NCBI GenBank assembly: GCA_026627305.1
Contig: JAPNVD010000013.1
Span: forward strand, 62,001-126,000
Direction of reading: 5' to 3'
Source of the DNA: Sulfolobaceae archaeon
GTDB taxonomy: Archaea; Thermoproteota; Thermoprotei_A; Sulfolobales; Sulfolobaceae
DNA length: 64,000 nt
The notes beneath the pieces were generated by a model. It was given only the letters and a program-made list of their open reading frames with translations, had not been told where the DNA came from and ran no database searches. This document shows, piece by piece, positions 18,360 through 26,965 of this stretch. Made by a program: the position numbers and the translations under genes. Numbering within the stretch: position 1 is the stretch's first letter; each line of letters starts with the position of its first letter.

Positions 18360-19928
18360 ATGGTTTTCGTTAACGAGAAGACATATCAACGTTATGTTGA
18401 AGAGAATAGAGAAGAGGAATTTCATAGGGAGTTTGAAAGGGCATTAGAGAGGGTTAAGGAGGATCTGGGTAAGGAATATCCTCTTCTAATAGGTGATAAA
18501 GAAATAAAGGTTAACGAGAAGTTTGAGGTTAGATCTCCATTTGACAGATCAATACTGGTTGGTACTTTTCAGAAGGCTGGTGTAAACGAGATCAGGGAAG
18601 CTATAGGGGTTGCAAAGAAGGCTTTTGAAGAGTGGCAATATGTGGATTGGCATGAAAGAGTGGAGCTAAGCTATAAGACTGCAGAGCTCATGAGAAGACA
18701 GAAGTTCGAGCTTGCAGCAATCATAACTTATGAAAATGGAAAAAATAGGTTTGAAAGCGTTGCAGAAGTTGACGAGGCTATTGATTATTTCACCTACTAC
18801 GCCTATCTTTTAGAAGAGAATAGAGGATATGTTAAGCCTATGGAATCAAGGATTTATAAGAACGAAATAGCATATAGCGTAATGAGACCTTATGGTGTAT
18901 GGGCGATAATATCTCCATTCAACTTCCCCTTAGCGATAACTACAACCATGACTTTAGGTGCTGTAATAACTGGGAATACTGCAGTAGTTAAACCATCATC
19001 CGATACTCCCCTTTCAGCGTTCAAGTTGGTAGAAATAATGAGGAGGGCTGGATTCCCTAATGAGGTTGTTAATTATGTTACTGCTCCTGGAGAAGTCTTT
19101 GGGAAGGAAATCGTTGAGAATTTAGATGTAGCAGGGTTTGCTTTTACAGGCTCTAGAGATGTTGGCCATAAATTGTTGAAGGACTTCATAAATAAGGAAC
19201 CTAGGCCTGTAGTTTTAGAACTAGGCGGTAAAAACGCCACTATAATTACTGCAAAGGCTGATCTAAACAAGGCTGTTGAAGGGACCTTTAGAGGTGCCTT
19301 TGGATTTGGTGGTCAGAAGTGTAGTGCCACATCAAGAGTATTCGTTGAAGATAAGATATACGATAAGTTTGTAACGATGTTTGTTGAAAAAGTCAAGTCT
19401 ACTGTTATAGGTGATCCTAGAGATAGGAAAACCTTCTTAGGTCCCATAATTAACAGACAGGCTGTTGAGAAGTATAGGAAGTACATAGAAGAGGTGAAAA
19501 AAGCAAATGGTAAGATATTAATTGGAGGCAATGTTATAGATGACAAAAAAGGATATTTCGTGGAGCCCACAGTGGTTGTTGATCTACCTTATGATAACTG
19601 GTTATGGTATACAGAGCTTTTCGTGCCTATTGTTCTAGTGGGTAAGGTGAAATCCCTTGAGGAGGCAGTGAAACTAGCTAACAGTGTCGATTACGGCTTA
19701 ACTGCGGGTATATTCTCCGAAGATAAGACAGAGATAGAGTACTTCTTTGACCACATACAGGCAGGGGTTACATACGCTAACAGAGTAGTTGGCTCAACTA
19801 CTGGTGCTATGCCTGGGGTTCAACCTTTTGGAGGATGGAAACACTCAGGCTGGACTGGTAGAAACGCAGGAGGTCCATATTACCTGCTATCGTTCTTAAG
19901 AGAGCAGGCTAGAACTGAGTATGTCTGA
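18360..19928 (+). CDS. Aldehyde dehydrogenase, 1-pyrroline-5-carboxylate dehydrogenase type
   Basis: This 522-residue NAD(P)-dependent aldehyde dehydrogenase has catalytic Cys321 in FGGQKCSA, general base Glu287 in ELGGKNA, the cofactor segment FTGSRDVG and the proton-relay region PFNFPLA. The FGFGGQKCSA block, where most aldehyde dehydrogenases have a shorter G-Q-x-C motif, and the long N-terminus resemble RocA-type P5C dehydrogenases. Those oxidise glutamate semialdehyde to glutamate in proline catabolism. A proline dehydrogenase gene is not adjacent, so the exact substrate remains inferred. Confidence 0.82.
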   Translation: MVFVNEKTYQRYVEENREEEFHREFERALERVKEDLGKEYPLLIGDKEIKVNEKFEVRSPFDRSILVGTFQKAGVNEIREAIGVAKKAFEEWQYVDWHERVELSYKTAELMRRQKFELAAIITYENGKNRFESVAEVDEAIDYFTYYAYLLEENRGYVKPMESRIYKNEIAYSVMRPYGVWAIISPFNFPLAITTTMTLGAVITGNTAVVKPSSDTPLSAFKLVEIMRRAGFPNEVVNYVTAPGEVFGKEIVENLDVAGFAFTGSRDVGHKLLKDFINKEPRPVVLELGGKNATIITAKADLNKAVEGTFRGAFGFGGQKCSATSRVFVEDKIYDKFVTMFVEKVKSTVIGDPRDRKTFLGPIINRQAVEKYRKYIEEVKKANGKILIGGNVIDDKKGYFVEPTVVVDLPYDNWLWYTELFVPIVLVGKVKSLEEAVKLANSVDYGLTAGIFSEDKTEIEYFFDHIQAGVTYANRVVGSTTGAMPGVQPFGGWKHSGWTGRNAGGPYYLLSFLREQARTEYV

Positions 19929-19956
19929 TTTTCCCACCATCTTAAGGAAGAGAAGG

Positions 19957-19974
19957 CTTCTTTTTCCCTTTTTT
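19957..19974 (+). terminator. T-rich 3' end after the aldehyde dehydrogenase gene
   Basis: Two runs of T (CTTCTTTTTCCCTTTTTT) begin about 30 bases after the stop codon. Oligo-T tracts are the usual termination signal in Sulfolobus. Confidence 0.4.
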
Positions 19975-20016
19975 AGAAGGGAAGCATAGTGAATTTTTAT
20001 TGCTATTATATTATCG

Positions 20017-20145
20017 TCATTTTCTTCTCCTTCTAACTAACGTTAAAATTCCATTAGCAATCTTCATTTTTAACTTTTTACTCTTAGGCATTGTAGATAT
20101 TATTCCTAATGCGATATCGCTAACGGGATCTTCCTTATTTTTCAT
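20017..20145 (-). CDS. Small basic protein, 42 residues
   Basis: In the 380-base gap after the aldehyde dehydrogenase, a 42-codon minus-strand frame runs from ATG at 20143-20145 to TGA. It begins MKNKEDPVSDIALGIISTM and ends in a very basic tail (LVRRRRK). An A/T-rich element (TTTATTATA) lies about 30-40 bases upstream on the same strand. The amphipathic pattern and codon use look real, but size makes the call uncertain. No family is recognised. The remainder of the gap shows only A/T-rich promoter sequence. Confidence 0.4.
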   Translation of the reverse strand: MKNKEDPVSDIALGIISTMPKSKKLKMKIANGILTLVRRRRK

Positions 20146-20308
20146 ACGCAATTCATCTTAAAATGAAGAAGTTATAATAAACTCACGGGTGCTTAAAAAT
20201 GAAAGAAAAACATTTATATAGACCTAGAGCCGTAATACCTTCTTCACTTTTAGTTCATCAATGAGCTAGATATATTTATATTTTATTTTGTATAAAATTA
20301 TTTCAATT

Positions 20309-20893
20309 ATGGTTGAAGATACAATCACTGATATATATGAGCTAAAGAGGGAGTGCAGAGAGGTTTTACAGATAGATGTGGAGAACGGTTTCTTCATTGC
20401 ACAAATAGGTAACGATAATGTTGTTATGGAATGTCCCAAAGCGGGCTATGGAACTGTTAAGAATATAAAGAATCATATAAAAATATCAGTTGATCGATGT
20501 AAATCTATACTTAACTTATTCTACAATTCGGAATACCTTTACCTTAATTTAGATAATAGTAAAGGTGAGATAAAAAACATTGATGTGGATTACTTATATG
20601 TAGAATTAAGGAATTCAACCATCTCTTTTGATAATACGTTTATTAAGAACCTCGATGTAAATTCTCTAAATAGTGTCATAAATGGTAACGTCAATCTTGC
20701 TATCAATTCTGATATCTTCTTTAAACTTGAAAATAGTAAATTAAACCTTAAAATAAATTCTGATAAACATATTGGCTTTATCGTCAGGCTATATGGAAAT
20801 CCTGAATATTATGCTATAGCGTCAAGAAAAGCTGAAAATAACGTGGTAATTCGTATAGAAAGCGATGATAAGAGTAGAATAGAAGTTACCTAG
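20309..20893 (+). CDS. Protein of unknown function with beta-rich repeats
   Basis: The protein has about 194 residues from the ATG at 20309, which lies about 30 bases after an A/T box (ATATATTTATATTTTA, 20270-20285). An upstream TTG at 20288 is less likely. After a short N-terminal region with two cysteines, the chain is an alternation of short hydrophobic strands with N, S and D turns (such as NSLNSVINGNVNLAINSDI). This suggests a beta-helix or stacked-strand fold, like bacterial DUF4097-type proteins. There is no signal peptide or catalytic motif. Function is unknown. Confidence 0.65.
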   Translation: MVEDTITDIYELKRECREVLQIDVENGFFIAQIGNDNVVMECPKAGYGTVKNIKNHIKISVDRCKSILNLFYNSEYLYLNLDNSKGEIKNIDVDYLYVELRNSTISFDNTFIKNLDVNSLNSVINGNVNLAINSDIFFKLENSKLNLKINSDKHIGFIVRLYGNPEYYAIASRKAENNVVIRIESDDKSRIEVT

Positions 20894-21006
20894 TGAGAAA
20901 GCTTCATAACAGGAGTAGGTCAGCACGATCCTCCTCGCTTATTTTAGATATAATTCTCTTTAATTTGCTGTGAGAAAAACTTATAAAGTTGAATATCGAA
21001 AATAGA

Positions 21007-21014
21007 TATCGATA
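21007..21014 (+). promoter_or_regulatory. Palindrome at the start of the wHTH gene
   Basis: TATCGATA is a perfect 8-base palindrome just before the ATG at 21019. ATATCG is also repeated 13 bases upstream. A TATA-like CTTATAAAG at 20980-20988 puts the expected transcript start on the palindrome. It is a candidate autoregulatory site. Confidence 0.35.
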
Positions 21015-21018
21015 AAAA

Positions 21019-21303
21019 ATGTTTGGACATCTATTAGATGTAATCTCATACCAAATATTGAATGAACTTTCAAAAGGAAGAAAAACTATTGATGAGCTCA
21101 AATCTTCGATTACTGCTTACGGTGTGGTTTTCGACTACGCTATAAGTTATCTACTAACCTATGGTCTAGCTAAGAGGGTTACTGAAGGTGGAAAGGAGTA
21201 CCTAGAATTAACGGATTTAGGTAAATCTGTATTAAATTGGATGGCAGCACCTATGATGCCTCCTCATTGGCATGGAAGGAGACACGGTTGGTATTGGTGG
21301 TAA
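21019..21303 (+). CDS. Winged helix-turn-helix regulator with His/Trp-rich tail
   Basis: This 94-residue protein has a winged-helix fold of the PadR/ArsR-like kind: an N-terminal helix (LLDVISYQILNELSKG), a recognition region around residues 25-55, and a wing ending YLELTDLGKSVL. The last 20 residues, MPPHWHGRRHGWYWW with three histidines and four tryptophans, are unusual and could bind a metal or an aromatic ligand. A target is not evident. The downstream metallopeptidase gene follows after 54 bases. Confidence 0.7.
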   Translation: MFGHLLDVISYQILNELSKGRKTIDELKSSITAYGVVFDYAISYLLTYGLAKRVTEGGKEYLELTDLGKSVLNWMAAPMMPPHWHGRRHGWYWW

Positions 21304-21357
21304 ACTCAAGTTAGCCAGTAAGTTTTTTATCTAAAAAAGAGATATTTCTTTTCCATA

Positions 21358-21741
21358 ATGGTTAAGTATAAAAGAGCAGTAGAGGAGGAGAAGGTCGTAA
21401 GCGATCTGGTAAAGACTTTGGGTCTGAGCTATATTGATACAACTAGGATAAGGGTTGTTTACTCCATAGGCGCTAAGACTAAAGCTATAGCTAGGATCTG
21501 GGCTATACCTAAAGCTATAACGCTAGCCTTTGATCTTAAGCCATTATATGTTATTGAGCTAGTTAGTGAGAAGTTTATCAAACTTAATGAAGACCAAAAG
21601 CTTAGAGTTTTGATACACGAATTGCTTCATATTCCCGAAAGCTTTAGTGGAGGTTTAAGACCACATGGACAGAAAGTTAACGCAAGGGTTGTAAATAGAT
21701 TATATAAAGAATATACAGAACGTAAAAAAACAACCAGTTAA
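21358..21741 (+). CDS. Putative zinc metallopeptidase
   Basis: This 127-residue protein has the zinc-binding HELLH at 87-91, followed by a conserved IPESFSGGLRPHG in which His103 is a plausible third ligand. This is the pattern of the small putative metallopeptidases related to phage proteins. No signal peptide or membrane segment is present, so it is cytosolic. The N-terminal 80 residues contain a basic segment (IRVVYSIGAKTKAIARIW). Substrate is unknown; a role in processing or proteolysis is inferred. Confidence 0.7.
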   Translation: MVKYKRAVEEEKVVSDLVKTLGLSYIDTTRIRVVYSIGAKTKAIARIWAIPKAITLAFDLKPLYVIELVSEKFIKLNEDQKLRVLIHELLHIPESFSGGLRPHGQKVNARVVNRLYKEYTERKKTTS

Positions 21742-21750
21742 TTAATTGAA

Positions 21751-22560
21751 TTAAATTTTCTCAAGCTCTTCAATATCTTCTGCTTTCAGTCTCCACCCCA
21801 TAGCTCCTAGTATTTCCTTAACGTGATCCAATTTCTCAGCTTTTGGTATTGGAATGACTTTAGGTCTGCTGATCAAATAGTTTAAGGCAACTTGAATTGG
21901 CGTTTTATTGTATTTCTTAGCTATTTGACCTATAACCTTGTTGTTAACCACCCTTCCATGTTCTATTGGTGTATAAGCTTGAATAGTGATGTTATGGTCA
22001 ATGCAATACTTTAACAAGTCGCTTTCAATTTTCTTGTCTGAAACGCTGTATCTCACTTGGTCGACAACTAATTCGGCTTTCCTAGTAGCATGGATTGCTC
22101 TCTCTAAGTCACTAACCGTAAAGTTGCTGACACCTATGTATCTAGCTAAACCCTGTAAGTAAATCTCCTCAAAATTCCTAACTTGCTCTTCAATGGAAAT
22201 ATCCCTGTTAGGCCAATGAATTAAGAACAGGTCTACAGTGGATAAGCCTAGACGTTGTAAGGATTCTTTAGCAGCCTTCAATACCTCATCTTTACTCGTT
22301 AACCTATTTGGCCAGATTTTTGTATCAACGAAGATCCTCTCTTTCCCTACTCTTTTTATTACACTTCCAACAAAGTCTTCAGTTCCATATATTTGGGCTG
22401 TATCAATTAGCGAGATGCCATTTTCAATAGCATAAACATAGCTCTCTAGGGCAGTCTTGTAGTCCCTAATACCATAAGAGCCTAACCCTATGGCTGATAC
22501 GTATTCTCCTGTCTTGCCAATCTCCTTTTTGTCACTAATATCTATATCGAATTTTGGCAT
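21751..22560 (-). CDS. Aldo/keto reductase
   Basis: This 269-residue TIM-barrel oxidoreductase has the aldo/keto reductase motifs DTAQIYGTE (catalytic Asp and Tyr), the catalytic lysine in VDTKIW, LFLIHWPN with the catalytic histidine, IGVSNF, and IPIPKAEKLDHVKEI for NADPH binding. It reduces aldehydes or ketones with NADPH; the substrate is unknown. It is convergent with the metallopeptidase gene, nine bases apart, and divergent from the exported protein at 22658. Confidence 0.88.
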   Translation of the reverse strand: MPKFDIDISDKKEIGKTGEYVSAIGLGSYGIRDYKTALESYVYAIENGISLIDTAQIYGTEDFVGSVIKRVGKERIFVDTKIWPNRLTSKDEVLKAAKESLQRLGLSTVDLFLIHWPNRDISIEEQVRNFEEIYLQGLARYIGVSNFTVSDLERAIHATRKAELVVDQVRYSVSDKKIESDLLKYCIDHNITIQAYTPIEHGRVVNNKVIGQIAKKYNKTPIQVALNYLISRPKVIPIPKAEKLDHVKEILGAMGWRLKAEDIEELEKI

Positions 22561-22657
22561 ACATTAACTACTGCTCTAGCGTTTAAAAGATGTAGCATTA
22601 ACGTCAATAGTACAGTTATCAAAGAGTTTATTATATACGCTTCCTACAATTCCTCTC

Positions 22658-23506
22658 ATGCAAACAAAAATCATATTGATTGTAATAGGGATCGTGTTGA
22701 TAGCGATAGGAGGATCTCTTGTATATATACACTTAGTAAAGCCTTCTAGCCCAACGTCTCCGCAGCAGACTACTTCAATGATAACAGCTCTATCTTTGCC
22801 TACTCAGGCAGAGGTTAATCAAACTATAGGATCTCAATGGCATGTCATAGGGATGCTTGTACTGAATGATAGTCAGTCAGTCTCTAACTTTATTGTTAAG
22901 AATGGTACAGCCTTATACGTAGAGGTCTTGCAGAACGGTAACGTTAGTGTTACGATTGAGGAGTATTTATTTAATTCAACGCATTTCAAGTTAAACACGT
23001 CTAACGCTAGTATCAAGATATACAAGAACATAGAAATAGTTTCTACAGTTAGTGGGAATAAGAGTGCTGTAGATTTAGCGCCTTTCGTGAATTTGGCTTA
23101 TTCTGTAATATTAGGCGATAACGGTACTGTACCTTCAGTACCCTCTTATCTTATATTATCAGACTTGAAATTTGTAGAATTTGGCTATTATCAGAGTAAT
23201 AACAATACTGAGTACACAATAATCTATAGAAATACCTCAGTTCAGAACATAAACATCAGCTACGTGGAGATTCAAGTCTTAAACAGTCCAAATGCCAGCG
23301 GAATATATTCATCTTACTACAGTTCTGTAGAGCATTATGTTAATCAGAGCACTTATAATGGGGCTACATACTTTAACTTCTCATCAATTTACTATGGTTA
23401 TATAATAGTAGGCTATAAGGGCAATTATCTAATTTATATCTCATCTTCTTCAGGACCTTACTTCAACGTGTTTATGCAAATAGTGGATAAATTACCTTCT
23501 ATGTGA
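22658..23506 (+). CDS. Exported, membrane-anchored protein of unknown function
   Basis: This 282-residue protein has one N-terminal membrane segment (about 4-25), a Pro/Ser/Thr-rich hinge, and a roughly 240-residue outer domain. That domain carries many N-x-S/T sequons and Tyr/Ser-rich strands. TTTATTATATACG at 22627-22639 is the TATA box for a leaderless ATG at 22658. There is no catalytic motif that I recognise. It is likely a glycosylated surface protein. The following membrane gene is on the same strand after 83 bases. Confidence 0.65.
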   Translation: MQTKIILIVIGIVLIAIGGSLVYIHLVKPSSPTSPQQTTSMITALSLPTQAEVNQTIGSQWHVIGMLVLNDSQSVSNFIVKNGTALYVEVLQNGNVSVTIEEYLFNSTHFKLNTSNASIKIYKNIEIVSTVSGNKSAVDLAPFVNLAYSVILGDNGTVPSVPSYLILSDLKFVEFGYYQSNNNTEYTIIYRNTSVQNINISYVEIQVLNSPNASGIYSSYYSSVEHYVNQSTYNGATYFNFSSIYYGYIIVGYKGNYLIYISSSSGPYFNVFMQIVDKLPSM

Positions 23507-23589
23507 GATAAATTTTTAAAGTTAAAAATAAATCAATTTTTACAGAATTTGTTTTAAGGAAGGATGTATAATAATATGCATAAACAACG

Positions 23590-24054
23590 GTGGTGATTGC
23601 TTTGGTTCTAAACAAGAAAGGTATAGTCTCTGTCACAGTTTTTGCGATATTCTATTCGATTTTAGAATTAGGTATGAGATGGGATCCGTCCTATAACAGT
23701 GGTTCACCATTATGGATGAGGGAGGTCTTCACTCCATTAATATCGCTCTACTTTTATAGGGTAATCTATACTGCCCTATTTTTGGTTCCTTCCTATTTGG
23801 CCTCAGGCAAGCTGTGGTCCCTTTCAACGCTTTGGTATCTGATTTACGGTTCTACATTGGAGGACATAGCTTACTGGGTTATGGATTTGAAAATTCCTTA
23901 CTCTTGGGCATGGTTTTACCCTGTAATTAAGGGCATACCTTTAGATGATGTATTCGGAATTATAGCATTATGGTTAATTTACAAGCACATGAAGAGAAAA
24001 ATAAGACTTCTTCTTCTTGACAAAGTGAAGTATAGAAGCTATAGCTCTAAGTAA
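23590..24054 (+). CDS. Small integral membrane protein of unknown function
   Basis: This 154-residue protein has about four hydrophobic segments and aromatic-rich loops, and a basic C-terminus (KHMKRKIRLLLLDKVKY). It begins at GTG 23590 or the adjacent GTG 23593. It ends eight bases inside the convergent GH12 gene. No family is recognised. Confidence 0.55.
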   Translation: MVIALVLNKKGIVSVTVFAIFYSILELGMRWDPSYNSGSPLWMREVFTPLISLYFYRVIYTALFLVPSYLASGKLWSLSTLWYLIYGSTLEDIAYWVMDLKIPYSWAWFYPVIKGIPLDDVFGIIALWLIYKHMKRKIRLLLLDKVKYRSYSSK

Positions 24055-24964
24055 CTGTAGCTATGTACCATTGATATAGCGTATAATTTGCAAATATAGG
24101 TTCACCAGAATAAAGAGGCCCCCATTCCATTCCAACTTCTAAGTCGTTCAATACGTAATGATTTAGAGGGGAGCTCCAAGAGTCGAATTTGACAAGTAGT
24201 TGGTTGGCTTCTTTAATAAATATCGGAATGTCAACTCCAACTACACCTTTAGGAATAGGATTAGATATCCTAAAGGTTATGATAGTCCAAGTTCCATTTG
24301 CAATCCAAACCTGCCAACTAACGTTTACGATTTTACCATCTACATATGCCGGTATGTAAATTGTCGTGTAATATCTTCCAGCTGGTTGCAGATTTCGCCA
24401 GTACATCCATATCATCATTTCAATATCTCCCTTATATGCACCGTTCTGCCCAAAATGTCTAGTTATCCATATATCATAAGAGTAATCAAAATAACCTTTA
24501 GTCGCATTAACGCTATAATTTAGTACAGAGTAGAAGTTAGGAAGCTCACTGACGTTCAAGGGTAAAGGTAAAAAGGAGTTTGTACTCGTCTGTAATTGTC
24601 CCCAAGGTTTATATCCGTAGATCACTTCTGGATATCCTACGACAATATACTGTGAGACTTGAGCAGTTACAGAAGTATAATCCACTTTAGCTTCTAATGA
24701 ACCTGGCGTTACGTTCATCATTGTAACGCCAATAGAGTTGTCCTTAATATTCCATATGTCTGGTGTAAAGATAGCGTAACCTGAGGAAAAAGTGGTAAAT
24801 GCCTCGGTTAGGGTTGCGTTTATTAACGCACTACTATCTGATGGTACTATATAAAACACCGGTTTTAATATAATGACGGGTTTAGTAAGTAAATTGTAAG
24901 TTATCGCGACTACAGCTATTATAATAATTACTATGAATATTATATGTACTAACCTATTTTTCAT
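24047..24964 (-). CDS. Glycoside hydrolase family 12 endoglucanase
   Basis: This 305-residue protein has an N-terminal membrane or signal segment (about 8-25) and a GH12 jelly-roll domain. Glu182 in IEMMIW is the expected nucleophile, and Glu280 in DLEVGMEWG is the expected acid/base. The strands YPEVIYGYKPWG, YSYDIWIT and GTWTIITFRI are also typical. Sulfolobus homologues are acid-stable, extracellular endo-beta-1,4-glucanases that cut cellulose and related glucans. The long Ser/Thr linker of some paralogues is missing. An ara-box-like element lies about 42 bases upstream of the predicted transcript start. Confidence 0.85.
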   Translation of the reverse strand: MKNRLVHIIFIVIIIIAVVAITYNLLTKPVIILKPVFYIVPSDSSALINATLTEAFTTFSSGYAIFTPDIWNIKDNSIGVTMMNVTPGSLEAKVDYTSVTAQVSQYIVVGYPEVIYGYKPWGQLQTSTNSFLPLPLNVSELPNFYSVLNYSVNATKGYFDYSYDIWITRHFGQNGAYKGDIEMMIWMYWRNLQPAGRYYTTIYIPAYVDGKIVNVSWQVWIANGTWTIITFRISNPIPKGVVGVDIPIFIKEANQLLVKFDSWSSPLNHYVLNDLEVGMEWGPLYSGEPIFANYTLYQWYIATVT

Positions 24965-25003
24965 TCAGTTTTAGAAAAAATAACAGCAAATAAAAATATT
25001 ATA

Positions 25004-25014
25004 GTTAACATGTT
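25004..25014 (-). promoter_or_regulatory. Ara-box-like element upstream of the GH12 gene
   Basis: On the minus strand the sequence AACATGTTAAC matches 10 of 11 positions of the ara-box (AACATGTTAAA) described upstream of arabinose-induced genes in S. solfataricus. A TATA-like A/T stretch follows at about 24990-25001, and the GH12 ATG is at 24964. This places the box near -42, its known position. It also touches the stop codon of the acyl-CoA dehydrogenase gene. Confidence 0.5.
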
Positions 25015-26092
25015 ATTGTATCAATGTGCTGGCTAGTACCTTCTTAGATAACTCTAATGTCTGGAAGTGAAGCATTGGCGCTCTTACGTCTCTATAATAC
25101 TTTTCAAGCTTCAATGAATTGCTATATCCGTGAGCTCCTGTAATCCTTAGGGCCTTATCGATTACGTCTATTGCGTTTTCTGTTATGAATATCCTCGCCT
25201 TTAATACCTCGGGCATCTTATCACTATTATCAGCTGCATGGTATAGTAATTGCTTCATAGCTTCAACCTTTGCTGCTATCTCAGCTAAGTATATTTGAAC
25301 TCCCTCAAATGAGGCTAATGTATTGTTCCCTAACTTCCTGTTCTTCACGTGGTTTAACGCCTCTTCAAATGCGCCTTCTGCTATGCCATAAGATATAGCT
25401 GAGACTCCAAGCATTCCTATCCTTCCTAGAACACCTAAGAACTTTAACGAATCATCTATAACCAAATTATCTTTATCAACAGTAGCATCAACTATGAGCT
25501 CGCCCCACGATATTCCCTTCATTCCCATAGGAGTAAACTTCTGTCCAATCTTAACTTGGCTCTTATCGACAAGGAATACATGAGGTTTAGGTGCGTTGGG
25601 AACTTTAGCTATAATTAGGTAAAGGTCAAGTTCCCCTACGCCAGTAATAAATGACTTGCTACCTTTAATTACGTATTTTCCGTTTTGGAGTTCAGCAGTA
25701 GTCCTCAATTCTGCGTTTATTGCACCTCCCACAGCTTCAGTACCGGCAGCACCTATTAGCAGCTTTCCTTCAGCTATATCTTTCATATGCTTTTCTTTTA
25801 GAGTATTGTTCGCAAAAGCGTTAAATGCGTTAGCTGCAGCTACGTGAGTTACGTAAATCCATGCTGTAGATGGAGAGGCTTTTGCAATAGTTTTGACCAC
25901 ATCTACGAATGTTCTTGCAGGCAATCCCATGCCATATGGCTTAGGTATAAAAACTGGAAAATACTCGTGCTCCGCTAATAGTTTTAAGTTCTCTCTAGGG
26001 AAAACGCCTTCTTCTTCCTTTTGTGCGTTTTTCTCCAGCTCTTTTGATAGTTCAATTAAATTTTGCACAATTATTTCAGATTCTTCGCTCAT
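25013..26092 (-). CDS. Acyl-CoA dehydrogenase
   Basis: This 359-residue flavoprotein has the acyl-CoA dehydrogenase layout: an N-terminal helical domain, a middle beta domain with TGVGELDLYLIIAKV, and a C-terminal helical domain ending ITGAHGYSNSLKLEKYYRDVRAPM. It is shorter than the usual 380 residues and the catalytic glutamate could not be assigned by eye. It would oxidise an acyl-CoA and pass electrons to an electron-transfer flavoprotein. The fixABCX-type operon is divergent, 148 bases away, which supports a functional link. Chain-length specificity is unknown. Confidence 0.83.
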   Translation of the reverse strand: MSEESEIIVQNLIELSKELEKNAQKEEEGVFPRENLKLLAEHEYFPVFIPKPYGMGLPARTFVDVVKTIAKASPSTAWIYVTHVAAANAFNAFANNTLKEKHMKDIAEGKLLIGAAGTEAVGGAINAELRTTAELQNGKYVIKGSKSFITGVGELDLYLIIAKVPNAPKPHVFLVDKSQVKIGQKFTPMGMKGISWGELIVDATVDKDNLVIDDSLKFLGVLGRIGMLGVSAISYGIAEGAFEEALNHVKNRKLGNNTLASFEGVQIYLAEIAAKVEAMKQLLYHAADNSDKMPEVLKARIFITENAIDVIDKALRITGAHGYSNSLKLEKYYRDVRAPMLHFQTLELSKKVLASTLIQ

Positions 26093-26239
26093 AAGTCTGT
26101 ATACAGGCGTAAAAGTAAAATAATTTTCTTATGAAAAACAAGTTATTCCAACTTTATATATCTATTCTTATATTTACGATTTGCTAAATGATTTTAAATA
26201 GAAGTAGACTTTTAATTGCAACAGTTAATATGAAGATTT

Positions 26240-26965
26240 ATGAATGTTGTTGCTGGTTTTAAGGTAGTCTTAGACGATACGTTGATAAAAGTTGTAAACG
26301 GGCAGTTAGACTTTAACGTTCCATTAAAGGTTAGCAACTATGATAAGAACGCTGTTGAAGAAGCTGTGGAATTGAAGGAAAAATACGGAGGAACAGCTAT
26401 AGGCGTTACTGTAGGTATTGATGATAGGAAGAGCATAAAGGATATGTTAGCTATGGGTTTAGATGAGGTTAGAGTAGTTAAGGGAAATTATTTTGATGCT
26501 TTATCTACTGCTGAAGCTATCATAGAGGCTACAAAGGACGTAAAGACTGATCTCTATATATTTGCCGAGCAGACAACCGATGGGAATACATCTTCAGTGC
26601 CTGCAATGCTGGCTTCGTTGCTCGATTTACCACTATTGAGCTACGTTAAATCCTTAAGGATAGATGGTAGAAAGGTTATAGCTGAGAGGAGTTTAGGTTT
26701 AAACTCCGAAACGTTGGAGGCTGAATTACCAGCTGTAATTTCCGTAACCGGTGAGATTAATAAACCTAGGGTCCCAACTGTTAGGCAGGTTTTAGAGGCT
26801 AGTAAAAAGCCTATAAAATATATAGAATTCTCAAGCCAACCTAAGGTAAAGATTGTGGAATTGAATCCTTATGTCGTCAATAGAAAAAGAGTGATAATAG
26901 AGGGAAACATGAAAGAAGCTGTAGATAAGTTAATAACCTATTTAAAGGAGGATGGTGTATTATGA
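26240..26965 (+). CDS. etfB: Electron transfer flavoprotein beta subunit (FixA/EtfB)
   Basis: This 241-residue protein is an ETF beta subunit: VVAGFKVVLDD at the start, an AIGVTVG strand, and the conserved DLYIFAEQTTDGNTSSVPAMLASLLDLP nucleotide-binding region. It is the first of four genes joined by four-base ATGA overlaps, in the order beta, alpha, FixC-like dehydrogenase and FixX-like ferredoxin. With the alpha subunit it carries electrons from acyl-CoA dehydrogenase toward quinone. The start ATG at 26240 lies nine bases after an out-of-frame ATG at 26231. Confidence 0.88.
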   Translation: MNVVAGFKVVLDDTLIKVVNGQLDFNVPLKVSNYDKNAVEEAVELKEKYGGTAIGVTVGIDDRKSIKDMLAMGLDEVRVVKGNYFDALSTAEAIIEATKDVKTDLYIFAEQTTDGNTSSVPAMLASLLDLPLLSYVKSLRIDGRKVIAERSLGLNSETLEAELPAVISVTGEINKPRVPTVRQVLEASKKPIKYIEFSSQPKVKIVELNPYVVNRKRVIIEGNMKEAVDKLITYLKEDGVL

